Below, piece by piece: positions 1 through 6,509 of a stretch of 8,296 nt of DNA. The stretch comes from Pseudomonadota bacterium (GTDB taxonomy: Bacteria; Pseudomonadota; Gammaproteobacteria; Xanthomonadales; Xanthomonadaceae). Where the stretch lies: positions 1 to 8,296 of the forward strand of contig JAEWFH010000152.1 in assembly GCA_023388955.1 (NCBI GenBank), in the 5' to 3' direction. Made by a program: the position numbers and the translations under genes. Below the pieces are notes generated by a model that saw only the letters and a program-made list of their open reading frames with translations, was not told where the DNA came from and did no database searches. Numbering within the stretch: position 1 is the first letter of the stretch; every line of letters starts with the position of its first letter.

Positions 1-734
1 AGGACGGCACCGCCGCGATGCTGCAGTACGGCTACGGCAGCTACGGCGCCTCGATGGACCCGAACTTCAACCTGCCGGTGGTCAGCCTGCTCGACCGCGG
101 CATGGTCTACGCCATCGCCCACATCCGCGGTGGCCAGGAAATGGGTCGCAAGTGGTACGACGACGGCAAGCTGATGGCGAAGAAGAACAGCTTCACCGAC
201 TTCATCGACGTCACCCGCGGGCTGGTCGAGCAGGGCTACGCCGCCCCGGACCGGGTCGCCGCCTACGGTGGCAGCGCCGGCGGCCTGCTGGTCGGCGCGG
301 TGGCCAACATGGCGCCGGACGACTACGCGGTGATCCTGTCGCAGGTGCCGTTCGTCGACGTGGTCACCACCATGCTGGATGCGTCCATCCCGCTGACCAC
401 CAACGAGTACGACCAGTGGGGCAACCCGGAGACCAGCGTCGAGGCCTACGAGTACATGCTCAGCTACTCGCCCTACGACAACCTGGAGGCCAAGGCCTAC
501 CCGGCAATGTTCGTCGGCACCGGGCTGTGGGACTCGCAGGTGCAGTACTGGGAACCGGCCAAGTACGTCGCCCGGCTGCGTGACCTCGACACCTCGCAGG
601 CGCCGGTGCTGTTCCGCACCAACATGGACGCAGGCCACGGCGGCAAGTCCGGCCGCTTCCGCCGCTACCGCGAGCTGGCGGAGATGTACGCGTTCCTGCT
701 CGACCGGCTCGGCGTGGCCGAACCGGCGCGGTAA
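1..734 (+). CDS. ptrB: Oligopeptidase B (S9 prolyl oligopeptidase family), C-terminal part
   Basis: This is the 3' end of a serine peptidase that cleaves short peptides after basic residues in the cytoplasm or periplasm. The first complete codon is at base 3, so the 5' part, which should hold the N-terminal beta-propeller, lies outside the window. What remains is the alpha/beta-hydrolase catalytic domain. Numbering from the Met at base 18, the nucleophile is Ser86 in YGGSAGG (bases 273-275), the acid is Asp172 in GLWDSQV (531-533), and the base is His207 in DAGHGGKSGRF (636-638). The block GYGSYG at the start and the AGHGGKSGRF ending are typical of oligopeptidase B rather than of prolyl oligopeptidase proper. 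All triad residues are intact and the stop TAA is at 732-734. The identification as PtrB is from family motifs; substrate preference is known for the family and is not shown here. Confidence 0.93.
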   Translation, partial: DGTAAMLQYGYGSYGASMDPNFNLPVVSLLDRGMVYAIAHIRGGQEMGRKWYDDGKLMAKKNSFTDFIDVTRGLVEQGYAAPDRVAAYGGSAGGLLVGAVANMAPDDYAVILSQVPFVDVVTTMLDASIPLTTNEYDQWGNPETSVEAYEYMLSYSPYDNLEAKAYPAMFVGTGLWDSQVQYWEPAKYVARLRDLDTSQAPVLFRTNMDAGHGGKSGRFRRYRELAEMYAFLLDRLGVAEPAR

Positions 735-749
735 CGGGTAACGGCTCCC

Positions 750-755
750 TACAAT
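750..755 (+). promoter_or_regulatory. -10-like hexamer for the DUF454 gene (probable leaderless start)
   Basis: TACAAT lies exactly at -12 to -7 relative to the A of the ATG at 762, which is where a sigma70 -10 element would sit if transcription began on that A. I see no Shine-Dalgarno between it and the start and no good -35 hexamer near 727-732. The same geometry recurs at 1198-1203 and 7941-7946. Confidence 0.6.
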
Positions 756-761
756 GGCGGG

Positions 762-1163
762 ATGCCTGACTTCCCGCCCGATCCGCCCCCTTCGCGCCTG
801 CGCTGGGCCTGGTGGCTGCTTGCCTGGCTGAGCCTGGGGCTGGGCCTGCTCGGCGTGGTCCTGCCGGTCCTGCCGACGGTGCCGTTCATCCTGCTGTCGG
901 CCTATGCCGCGGCGCGGGGTTCGAAGAAGCTGCATGCCTGGCTGGTCGGCCACCCACGCTTCGGCCCGATGATCGGGGACTGGCAGCGCCATGGCGCGGT
1001 CTCGCGCCGGGCCAAGCGGCTGGCGGTGGCGATGATGGCGCTGGCGGCGGTGATCATGTTCCTGACCGCGCCGCGGTGGTGGATGGCCGCCACCGGCACC
1101 GGGATCATGGTGGTGGTCGCTGCCTGGTTGTGGACACGGCCCGAACCGCCCGCTGCCGGATGA
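762..1163 (+). CDS. DUF454 (YbaN-like) inner-membrane protein
   Basis: This 133-residue protein belongs to the DUF454/YbaN family, whose function is not established. After a proline-rich N-terminus come two hydrophobic regions, about residues 16-50 and 87-124, separated by a basic segment, so it should sit in the inner membrane. Family signatures are visible: LGVVLPVLPTVPF at about 30-42, then HPRFGPMIGDW at about 64-74 and the basic SRRAKR stretch at 81-86. The length is normal for the family. The start at 762 was chosen because a -10-like hexamer is placed exactly for transcription to begin on this ATG. The gene lies 27 bases after the ptrB stop and is followed by a separate promoter-like site for lptM, so it may be a single transcription unit. 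No function is proposed. Confidence 0.88.
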   Translation: MPDFPPDPPPSRLRWAWWLLAWLSLGLGLLGVVLPVLPTVPFILLSAYAAARGSKKLHAWLVGHPRFGPMIGDWQRHGAVSRRAKRLAVAMMALAAVIMFLTAPRWWMAATGTGIMVVVAAWLWTRPEPPAAG

Positions 1164-1197
1164 CCCCGTGGCCGCGCACTCTCCACGGCGGCCGGCT

Positions 1198-1203
1198 TAC
1201 ACT
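1198..1203 (+). promoter_or_regulatory. -10-like hexamer for lptM (probable leaderless start)
   Basis: TACACT is at -12 to -7 from the ATG at 1210, with TTCGCA between and no Shine-Dalgarno. It is preceded by a G+C-rich stretch without a recognisable -35. It would be the promoter of the lptM-dapF-DUF484-xerC operon, giving an mRNA starting at the lptM AUG. Confidence 0.6.
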
Positions 1204-1209
1204 TTCGCA

Positions 1210-1554
1210 ATGAAACCTGCCTCCGCACTGCTGTTGATCGCGCTGCCGCTGGCCCTGGCCGGCTGCGGCAACAAGGGTCCGCTGGTCCTGCCCACGCCCG
1301 AGCCGGCCACCGTCGAGGTGGAGCCGGAGAGCGGCGTACCGGTCGAGACCGGTGTCCCGGACACCCTGCCCGACGAGCGTCCGGACGCGACGCTGCCGGA
1401 CCCGCTCGAACCCGACCCGCTGCTGCCGACCGGCGCGGACGGCTTTGACCCGGCGAATCCGCCGATCGACCCCTCCACGGTGCCGGCCGACGACGCCGGG
1501 GACGAGGGGCAGGACGACGACGGCGACGGGGGCGACGGAAGCCGCGATGGCTGA
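1210..1554 (+). CDS. lptM: LptM-type small outer-membrane lipoprotein with long acidic tail
   Basis: This 114-residue lipoprotein matches LptM (YifL). In E. coli that protein binds the LptD/LptE translocon and helps LptD reach its correct disulfide state. The signal peptide is MKPASALLLIALPLALAGC: two-residue basic start, hydrophobic core, lipobox LAGC with acylated Cys19. The mature start CGNKGPLVLP is the conserved LptM block. Its position directly before dapF is the same as in E. coli (lptM-dapF-yigA-xerC), which supports the call. An upstream GTG at 1168 would add 14 residues before the signal peptide; I reject it because the -10-like hexamer and signal peptide both point to 1210. The rest is unusual: about 80 residues rich in Pro, Glu and Asp, ending in a Gly/Asp run. 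E. coli LptM is about 67 residues in total. The stop overlaps the dapF start by 8 bases. Confidence 0.87.
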   Translation: MKPASALLLIALPLALAGCGNKGPLVLPTPEPATVEVEPESGVPVETGVPDTLPDERPDATLPDPLEPDPLLPTGADGFDPANPPIDPSTVPADDAGDEGQDDDGDGGDGSRDG

Positions 1555-2428
1555 GCCGGCTCCGGCCGCACCCCGGTCCCCGGGCCCGGGGCTGGCATTC
1601 AGCAAGATGCACGGCGCGGGCAACGACTTCGTCGTGCTCGACTGCCGTGAGGGCGAAGCCCCCGCCCCCGAGTCGTGCCGGGCGATGGCCGACCGCCACA
1701 CCGGCATCGGCTGCGACCAGATCCTCACCATCGAACCGGCGCGCGGCCCGGGCGCGCTGGCCGGCTACCGGATCTGGAATGCCGACGGCTCCCAGGCCGG
1801 GCAATGCGGGAACGGCGCCCGCTGCGTGGCCGCGTGGGTCCTGCGTGACGTGCGTGCCCGCGGCGACGAGCCGCCAGCGCGTTTCCACCTCGACAGCCCG
1901 GCTGGACGGCACGAGGTCGAGGCGATTGGCGAAGGGCGCTACCGGATCACGATGGGGACGCCCGGTTTCGACCCGGTGGCGGTGCCGCTGCTCGGGTTCG
2001 AGGCACCGCGCGAGCGTTACGTGATCGCCGCCGGCGGCTCGATCCTGGAGATCGGCGCGGTCTCGATGGGCAATCCGCACGCGGTGCTCGAAGTCGAGGA
2101 CGTCGATGCCGCGGAGGTCGCGGTGATCGGGCCGCGGGTGCAGCACTACGAAGGGTTCCCGGATTCGGCCAACGTCGGCTTCGCCCAGTTGGTGGCGCCC
2201 AACCGGCTGCGCCTGCGGGTGTACGAGCGCGGCGTGGGCGAGACCCGGGCCTGCGGCAGCGGCGCCTGTGCCGCGGTGGCGGTGCTGGTGCGCCGTGGCC
2301 GCGCCGCGCGCGAGGTTTCGGTCGAGCTGCCCGGCGGTACCCTGCAGGTGGCCTGGCCGGCCGACGATGCCCCCATGACCATGGCCGGACCGGCCGAATT
2401 CGTGTTCGAAGGAGTATGGCCCGCATGA
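1547..2428 (+). CDS. dapF: Diaminopimelate epimerase
   Basis: DapF converts LL-diaminopimelate to the meso form, the last shared step before lysine and peptidoglycan. It is a cofactor-independent, two-cysteine racemase in the cytoplasm. Residues seen in this 293-residue protein: the N-terminal block KMHGAGNDFVVLD at 20-32, GCDQIL at 55-60, the first catalytic cysteine Cys87 in QCGNGARC, the MGNPHAV block at 174-180, DSANVGF at 206-212, and the second catalytic cysteine Cys236 in RACGSGAC. Both cysteines are present and correctly spaced, so the enzyme should be active. The start at 1547 has GGAA about six bases upstream and overlaps the lptM stop (ATGGCTGA). It gives a roughly 14-residue Ala/Pro-rich extension before the usual family start, with no in-frame ATG or GTG at the core, so the extension is probably real. 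It ends by a 4-base overlap (ATGA) with the next gene. Confidence 0.96.
   Translation: MAEPAPAAPRSPGPGLAFSKMHGAGNDFVVLDCREGEAPAPESCRAMADRHTGIGCDQILTIEPARGPGALAGYRIWNADGSQAGQCGNGARCVAAWVLRDVRARGDEPPARFHLDSPAGRHEVEAIGEGRYRITMGTPGFDPVAVPLLGFEAPRERYVIAAGGSILEIGAVSMGNPHAVLEVEDVDAAEVAVIGPRVQHYEGFPDSANVGFAQLVAPNRLRLRVYERGVGETRACGSGACAAVAVLVRRGRAAREVSVELPGGTLQVAWPADDAPMTMAGPAEFVFEGVWPA
2409..2414 (+). promoter_or_regulatory. Ribosome binding site deciding the DUF484 start
   Basis: AAGGAG inside the 3' end of dapF lies 1 base before an ATG at 2416 and 10 bases before an ATG at 2425. Only the second spacing is workable, so the start is placed at 2425, which also creates the common ATGA stop/start overlap with dapF. 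Confidence 0.6.
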
Positions 2429-3099
2429 GCGAGACCCCCGACAAACCGCGTGCCCACGAAGTCGCGGCCTGGCTGCGGCAGAACCCGCGCTTCCTGCAGC
2501 AGTTCCCGGACCTGGCGCTGAGCCTGGAGGTCCCGCGCGAGGACGGCCAGGCCGCCTCGCTGGCGGGGTACCAGCTGGAGGTGCTGCGCGAGAAGAACCG
2601 CGAGCTCTCGCGGCGGCTGCAGGAGTTGTTCGCCAATGCCCAGGAGAACGAGCGTCTGGTCGTGCGCACCCACCAGCTGACCTTGGCGCTGATGCGGCAG
2701 GACAGCACCGGCGGGGTGGTGCGGGCGATGGCCGCCAGCCTGTCCGAGGATTTCGCCGGCGACCGGGTGCGCATCGTGCTGTTCACCCCGGTTGAAGGAG
2801 GCGAGGACATGCATTGGCTGCGGGTCGTCGGTGCCGGCGACGCCGTGCTGGCCCCGTTCCGTGACTGCCTCGCCGACGGCGAGCCGCTGTGCGGACGCCT
2901 GCACCCGGACAAGCACGCCTTCCTGTACGGCGGGGACGCCGACCAGGTCCAGTCCACCGCGCTGCTGCCGCTGCCCGGCGTGGGCCTGGTCGCGGTCGGC
3001 AGCGTCGATCCCAACCGCTTCTTCCCGGGCATGGGCACGCTGTTCCTGCGCATGATGGCCGAGGCCTTCAGCACCGCCCTGTCCCGCTTCGCGGACTGA
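2425..3099 (+). CDS. DUF484 family protein (YigA-like)
   Basis: This 224-residue cytosolic protein belongs to DUF484, found between dapF and xerC in many gammaproteobacteria, including E. coli yigA. Its biochemical role is unknown. The N-terminal signature VAAWLRQNPRFLQQFPDL spans about residues 13-30. It is followed by a charged, heptad-rich segment at about 44-78 (ASLAGYQLEVLREKNREL onward) that should form a coiled coil, then a GAF-like domain to the C-terminus with the family block GSVDPNRFFPGMGTLFL at about 192-208. The GAF-like assignment comes from knowledge of the family; no ligand residues can be named. The start at 2425 is preferred over 2416 because of ribosome-site spacing; the alternative would only add MAR. 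The gene overlaps dapF by 4 bases and precedes xerC by 13, so it is co-transcribed with both. Confidence 0.9.
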   Translation: MSETPDKPRAHEVAAWLRQNPRFLQQFPDLALSLEVPREDGQAASLAGYQLEVLREKNRELSRRLQELFANAQENERLVVRTHQLTLALMRQDSTGGVVRAMAASLSEDFAGDRVRIVLFTPVEGGEDMHWLRVVGAGDAVLAPFRDCLADGEPLCGRLHPDKHAFLYGGDADQVQSTALLPLPGVGLVAVGSVDPNRFFPGMGTLFLRMMAEAFSTALSRFAD

Positions 3100-3112
3100 C
3101 CCGTCACGGGCC

Positions 3113-3994
3113 ATGCCCACTCCCGAGCGCTACCTGCAGCACCTGGCCGTCGAGCGTCGCATGTCCGCGCACACCCTCGACGGCTATCGCCGCGACCTGG
3201 CGGCGCTGGAGCTTTGGGCCGAAGCCGAGGGGCGCACGCTGGAGTCGCTGGACGCCAACGCGATCCGCGCCTTCGTCGCCGCCGGCCACCGCAGCGGCCT
3301 GGCCGCGCGCAGCCTGCAACGCCGGCTGTCGGCCTGCCGCGGGTACTACGACTGGCTGCTGCGCCAGGGCCGGGTTCCCGCCAATCCGGTCGCCGGCGTC
3401 CGTGGGCCGAAGGCGCCCCGCAAGCTGCCCCAGGTGCTCGATCCGGACGAGGCCAAGGTGCTGGTGGAGGTCCCCACCGAAACCCCGCTCGGCCTGCGCG
3501 ACCGCGCCCTGCTCGAGCTCTTCTACTCCTCCGGCCTGCGCCTGTCGGAACTGTGCAACCTGCGCTGGCGCGACCTGGACCTGGACGATGGCCTGGTGAC
3601 GGTGCTGGGCAAGGGCAGCCGCCAGCGCAGCGTCCCGGTCGGCTCCCACGCCCGCCGGGCGCTGGCCGAATGGCGCGCCTCCAGCGGCGGCGCCGCCGCC
3701 GACCCGGTCTTCCCGGGCCGCAATGGCCCGATCACCCCCCGCGCCGTGCAGCTGCGCCTGCGCAAGCTGGCCAGCCAGCAGGGCCTGTTCAAGCGCGTCC
3801 ACCCGCACCTGCTGCGGCACAGCTTCGCCAGCCACGTCCTGGAGTCCTCCGGCGACCTGCGCGGCGTCCAGGAACTGCTCGGCCACGCCGACATCGCGAC
3901 CACGCAGATCTATACGCACCTGGATTTCCAGCACCTGGCGGGGGTGTATGACGCGGCGCATCCGCGGGCGAAGCGGAGGAGCAGGAACGAGTGA
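3113..3994 (+). CDS. xerC: Tyrosine recombinase XerC
   Basis: XerC acts with XerD at the dif site near the terminus to resolve chromosome dimers at division. The 293-residue protein has an N-terminal SAM-like DNA-binding domain (about 1-95) and a catalytic domain (about 105-285). All tyrosine-recombinase residues are present: Arg143 in SGLRLSEL, Lys167 in GKGSRQR, His232 and Arg235 in HLLRHSFASH, His258 in LLGHADI, and the nucleophile Tyr267 in TQIYTHLD. The motif SGLRLSEL, together with the operon position behind dapF and DUF484, favours XerC over XerD. The only spacer from the previous gene is 13 bases, within which CCCGTCACGGG (3100-3110) is a small palindrome; no Shine-Dalgarno is visible, so translation is probably coupled. 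After the usual end ...AAHPRAKR the protein adds RSRNE, and the last codons and the stop lie in a repeat element. Confidence 0.95.
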   Translation: MPTPERYLQHLAVERRMSAHTLDGYRRDLAALELWAEAEGRTLESLDANAIRAFVAAGHRSGLAARSLQRRLSACRGYYDWLLRQGRVPANPVAGVRGPKAPRKLPQVLDPDEAKVLVEVPTETPLGLRDRALLELFYSSGLRLSELCNLRWRDLDLDDGLVTVLGKGSRQRSVPVGSHARRALAEWRASSGGAAADPVFPGRNGPITPRAVQLRLRKLASQQGLFKRVHPHLLRHSFASHVLESSGDLRGVQELLGHADIATTQIYTHLDFQHLAGVYDAAHPRAKRRSRNE

Positions 3995-4073
3995 AGAGGA
4001 ACGAGTAAAAGCGGAGGTAGTCCTGGCTCTTGCCTTTACTCGTTCCTCGTTCCTCTCCCCTCGTTCCTCGCTC
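3979..4073. repeat. Long imperfect inverted repeat built from GAACGAG units (REP-like element)
   Basis: The left arm (3979-4012) and right arm (4032-4073) are reverse complements apart from a few mismatches and an 8-base extra GAGGAACG unit in the right arm. The perfect core is 14 bases: GAGGAACGAGTAAA at 3996-4009 pairs with 4035-4048. Within the left arm AGGAACGAGT occurs twice (3983-3992, 3998-4007); within the right arm CGTTCCTC occurs three times (4041-4048, 4048-4055, 4062-4069). AAGCGGAGG is also directly repeated (3971-3979, 4009-4017). Transcribed, it would fold into a strong hairpin between xerC and hslV. It lacks a T-tract, so it is not a standard intrinsic terminator, though it may shield the 3' end of the upstream mRNA. 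Resemblance to dispersed repeats of Xanthomonadaceae is from memory. Confidence 0.8.
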
Positions 4074-4135
4074 TTGTCCTTCCCCCACTCCATCCCCACA
4101 CAAGGGGGAGTCAGTCCGCTGCCGAAGCCTCCCCC
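4074..4135. other. Pyrimidine-rich leader before hslV
   Basis: This is the remainder of the xerC-hslV spacer. It is C-rich on the plus strand and contains a weak stem between CCCCC (4082-4086) and GGGGG (4103-4107). I see no convincing Shine-Dalgarno for hslV; GAAG at 4124-4127 is the best candidate. I find no acceptable sigma70 or heat-shock promoter. Confidence 0.4.
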
Positions 4136-4687
4136 ATGGATCCCAGCCAGAACCCCCACGTGTTCCACGCCACCACCATCGTCTCGGTACGCCGGGGCGG
4201 GCATGTCGCCGTCGCCGGGGACGGGCAGGTGACGCTGGGCAACACGGTGATGAAGTCCAATGCGCGCAAGATCCGGCGCCTGGGCCGCGACAACCAGGTG
4301 ATCGCCGGCTTTGCCGGGGCCGCCGCCGATGCCTTCACCCTGTTCGAGCTGTTCGAGGCGAAGCTCGAAAAGCACGGCCAGCTCACCCGCGCCGCGGTGG
4401 AGATGGCCAAGGACTGGCGCACCGAGCGCCGCCTCGGCAAGCTCGAGGCACTGCTTGCGGTGGCCGACCGGGAAACCTCGCTGGTCATCAGCGGCACCGG
4501 TGACGTGATCGAGCCCGACGACGGGATCATCGCCATCGGCTCGGGCGGCATGTACGCGCTGTCCGCCGCGCGCGCCCTGATGGCCCATACCGAGCTGGAT
4601 GCAAAGACCATGGCCACCGAGGCGATCCGCATCGCCGGCGAGGTGTGCATCTACACCAACGGCAACGTCGTAGTCGAAGAAATCTGA
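4136..4687 (+). CDS. hslV: ATP-dependent protease subunit HslV (ClpQ)
   Basis: HslV is the proteolytic core of the cytoplasmic HslVU complex: two stacked hexamers with an N-terminal threonine nucleophile, related to proteasome beta subunits. The 183-residue protein shows HATTIVSVRR at 11-20, AGDGQVTLGNTVMK at about 27-40, FAGAAADAFTLFELFE at about 59-74, and IAIGSGG near 131-137. The catalytic threonine is therefore Thr13, preceded by a 12-residue leader that must be removed; E. coli HslV loses only its Met. I recall the same leader in Xanthomonas HslV, so the start at 4136 is probably right. There is no in-frame ATG nearer the threonine. The gene is separated from hslU by three bases (TGA gcc ATG). 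It is preceded by the GAACGAG palindrome, so it is probably a transcription unit separate from xerC. Confidence 0.96.
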   Translation: MDPSQNPHVFHATTIVSVRRGGHVAVAGDGQVTLGNTVMKSNARKIRRLGRDNQVIAGFAGAAADAFTLFELFEAKLEKHGQLTRAAVEMAKDWRTERRLGKLEALLAVADRETSLVISGTGDVIEPDDGIIAIGSGGMYALSAARALMAHTELDAKTMATEAIRIAGEVCIYTNGNVVVEEI

Positions 4688-4690
4688 GCC

Positions 4691-6091
4691 ATGACCAATT
4701 CCACCGCCCCCGCCACCATGACCCCGCGCGAGATCGTCCAGGCGCTCGACAGCCATATCGTCGGCCAGCAGGACGCCAAGCGCGCAGTGGCCATCGCGCT
4801 GCGCAACCGCTGGCGCCGCAGCCTGCTCGACGATGCGCTGCGCAACGAGGTCATGCCCAAGAACATCCTCATGATCGGCCCCACCGGCGTGGGCAAGACC
4901 GAGATCGCCCGGCGCCTGGCGACCCTGGCCAACGCGCCGTTCGTGAAGGTCGAGGCGACCCGCTTCACCGAGGTCGGCTACGTCGGCAAGGACGTGGAGC
5001 AGATCATCCGCGACCTGGCCGACACGGCGGTCAAGATGTTCCGCGAGCAGGCCAAGCAGCGCGTGCGCACCCGCGCCGAGGAGCGCGCCGAGGACCGCAT
5101 CCTCGATGCCCTGCTGCCGCGCCGCGAGCGCCAGCCGACCGGGTTCGGCTTCGGGAGCGCCGGCCAGGAAACCACCACCGTCGACATCGGCGCCGAGCCG
5201 TCCGCGCAGGAGTCCGACACCCGCACCAAGCTGCGCCGACAGCTGCGCGCCGGGGACCTGGACGAGCGCGAGATCGAGATCGAGACCGCGGTCAACGTCG
5301 GCGTCGACATCATGGCGCCCCCGGGGATGGAGGAGATGGGCCAGCAGCTGCGGCAGATGTTCTCGCAGATGGCCGGCAGCAAGACCCACTCCAAGACCCT
5401 GAAGATCAAGGCCGCCCGGCCGCTTCTGCTCGAGGAGGAGGCGGCGAAGCTGGTCAACGAGGACGAGGTGCGCGAGCAGGCGATCGAGGCCTGCGAGCAG
5501 CACGGCATCGTGTTCCTGGACGAGATCGACAAGGTCGCCAAGCGCAGCGAGGCCGGCATGAGCGGTGGCGATGTCAGCCGCGAGGGCGTGCAGCGCGACC
5601 TGCTGCCGCTGGTGGAAGGCTCGACGGTGTCCACCAAGTACGGTTCGGTGAAGACCGACCACATCCTGTTCATCGCCTCCGGCGCCTTCCACCTGGCCAA
5701 GCCCAGCGACCTGATCCCGGAGCTGCAGGGCCGCTTCCCGATCCGGGTCGAGCTGGGCTCGCTGGACAAGGACGACTTCGTGCGCATCCTGACCGAACCG
5801 CGCGCGGCGCTGACCACCCAGTACGTGGAATTGCTGAAGACTGAAGGCGTCTCGCTGCAGTTCACCGCCGACGCCATCGAGCGCATCGCCGAGATTGCCG
5901 CCACCGTCAACGAGCGCCAGGAGAACATCGGCGCCCGCCGCCTGCACACCGTGCTCGAGCGCCTGCTCGACACCCTCAGCTACGAGGCCCCGGACCGCGG
6001 CGGGCAGTCGGTCAGCATCGACCGCGCGTACGTGGACGAGCACCTGGGCGAGCTGGTGCAGGACCCGGACCTGAGCCGCTACATCCTGTAG
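4691..6091 (+). CDS. hslU: HslU, AAA+ unfoldase ATPase subunit of HslVU
   Basis: HslU (ClpY) unfolds substrates and feeds them to HslV. The 466-residue protein has Walker A GPTGVGKT at 63-70, pore loop GYVG at 96-99, an intermediate (I) domain at roughly 108-262, Walker B IVFLDEID at 273-280, an arginine finger in ELQGRFP (Arg348) and sensor 2 in GARRLHTV (415-421). The C-terminal LSRYIL (461-466) corresponds to the tail that docks into HslV and activates it. It is about 23 residues longer than E. coli HslU; the extra length is in the I domain, including a Gly/Thr-rich linker near 150-170. No Shine-Dalgarno is clear; with a three-base gap after hslV, translation is probably coupled. The stop TAG at 6089-6091 faces the minus-strand lipoprotein gene with only 19 bases between them. 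Confidence 0.97.
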   Translation: MTNSTAPATMTPREIVQALDSHIVGQQDAKRAVAIALRNRWRRSLLDDALRNEVMPKNILMIGPTGVGKTEIARRLATLANAPFVKVEATRFTEVGYVGKDVEQIIRDLADTAVKMFREQAKQRVRTRAEERAEDRILDALLPRRERQPTGFGFGSAGQETTTVDIGAEPSAQESDTRTKLRRQLRAGDLDEREIEIETAVNVGVDIMAPPGMEEMGQQLRQMFSQMAGSKTHSKTLKIKAARPLLLEEEAAKLVNEDEVREQAIEACEQHGIVFLDEIDKVAKRSEAGMSGGDVSREGVQRDLLPLVEGSTVSTKYGSVKTDHILFIASGAFHLAKPSDLIPELQGRFPIRVELGSLDKDDFVRILTEPRAALTTQYVELLKTEGVSLQFTADAIERIAEIAATVNERQENIGARRLHTVLERLLDTLSYEAPDRGGQSVSIDRAYVDEHLGELVQDPDLSRYIL

Positions 6092-6110
6092 CGGCCGGCC
6101 ACGGCTCCGG

Positions 6111-6509
6111 TCACTCGCGGAACAGCGGCTCCAGGCTGGCGCGCGACAGCGGGATGAAGCGGTACTCGCGCCCGTCCAGCCGCAGCTCGACCTCGTGGTC
6201 GGCCGGGTGGTCCCACAGCTCCTGGCCGATGGCGGCGCGTCCGCCACTGTCGAGGCGGAACACGTGGACCTGCAAGGGGCGGGCATCTTCCCGACGCTCG
6301 AGGGCCAGGAAGGCATCAAGCGCCGCGCGTTGCGCCGCCGGATCCGTCGCGGAGGTGACGGCGTCCCACGCGCGCGCGTGGCGGTCGCCTTGGCTCATCG
6401 GTTCAATGTCCACCGGGGCACCACTGCAGGCTGGCAGGACGCTGGAGCATGCCACCAGCAGCCCGGCCAGGGCGACTGCATGCGGACTCAGTTGAGGTCC
6501 TCGACCCAT
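6111..6509 (-). CDS. Small predicted lipoprotein, unknown function
   Basis: I do not recognise this 132-residue protein. The N-terminus has one Arg at position 3, a hydrophobic core at about 11-20 and a lipobox LVAC giving Cys21 as the likely lipidated residue. A second cysteine follows in LPAC (Cys28), a less typical lipobox because of the proline. The mature part is charged and mostly helical at first (about 38-75, with ATDPAAQRAALDAFLALERR), then probably beta-rich: VHVFRLD at about 81-87 and HEVELRLDGREYRFIPLS at about 104-121. It has no membrane segment beyond the signal. Its start overlaps the last 22 bases of the upstream metallopeptidase gene on the same strand, so the two are co-transcribed and probably translationally coupled. 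No good ribosome site is visible before the ATG at 6509. A functional link to the peptidase, such as inhibitor or immunity protein, is only inference. Confidence 0.72.
   Translation of the reverse strand: MGRGPQLSPHAVALAGLLVACSSVLPACSGAPVDIEPMSQGDRHARAWDAVTSATDPAAQRAALDAFLALERREDARPLQVHVFRLDSGGRAAIGQELWDHPADHEVELRLDGREYRFIPLSRASLEPLFRE

Noticed and set aside
1168..1209. GTG start at 1168 for the lipoprotein
   Set aside because: It would bury the signal peptide behind 14 residues and ignore the -10-like hexamer that falls inside this stretch.
902..2146. Long minus-strand frames opposite DUF454, lptM and dapF
   Set aside because: They are Arg/Pro/Ala-rich shadows with no motifs, while the plus-strand genes are clearly real.
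3979..4073. Intrinsic terminator or CRISPR-like array
   Set aside because: There is no T-run after the stem, and the repeated units are short, inverted and without regular spacers. It is better described as a REP-like palindrome.
4073..4095. Possible heat-shock (sigma32) promoter for hslVU: CTTGTC at 4073-4078 and CTCCATCC at 4088-4095
   Set aside because: The 9-base spacing is far below the 13-17 expected, and both elements are poor matches in a C-rich tract.
3104..6319. A 1071-codon open frame on the minus strand antisense to xerC, hslV and hslU
   Set aside because: It lies opposite three strongly identified genes, crosses their intergenic repeat, has the His/Gly/Ala/Leu-rich composition of G+C-driven antisense shadows, and shows no domain I recognise.
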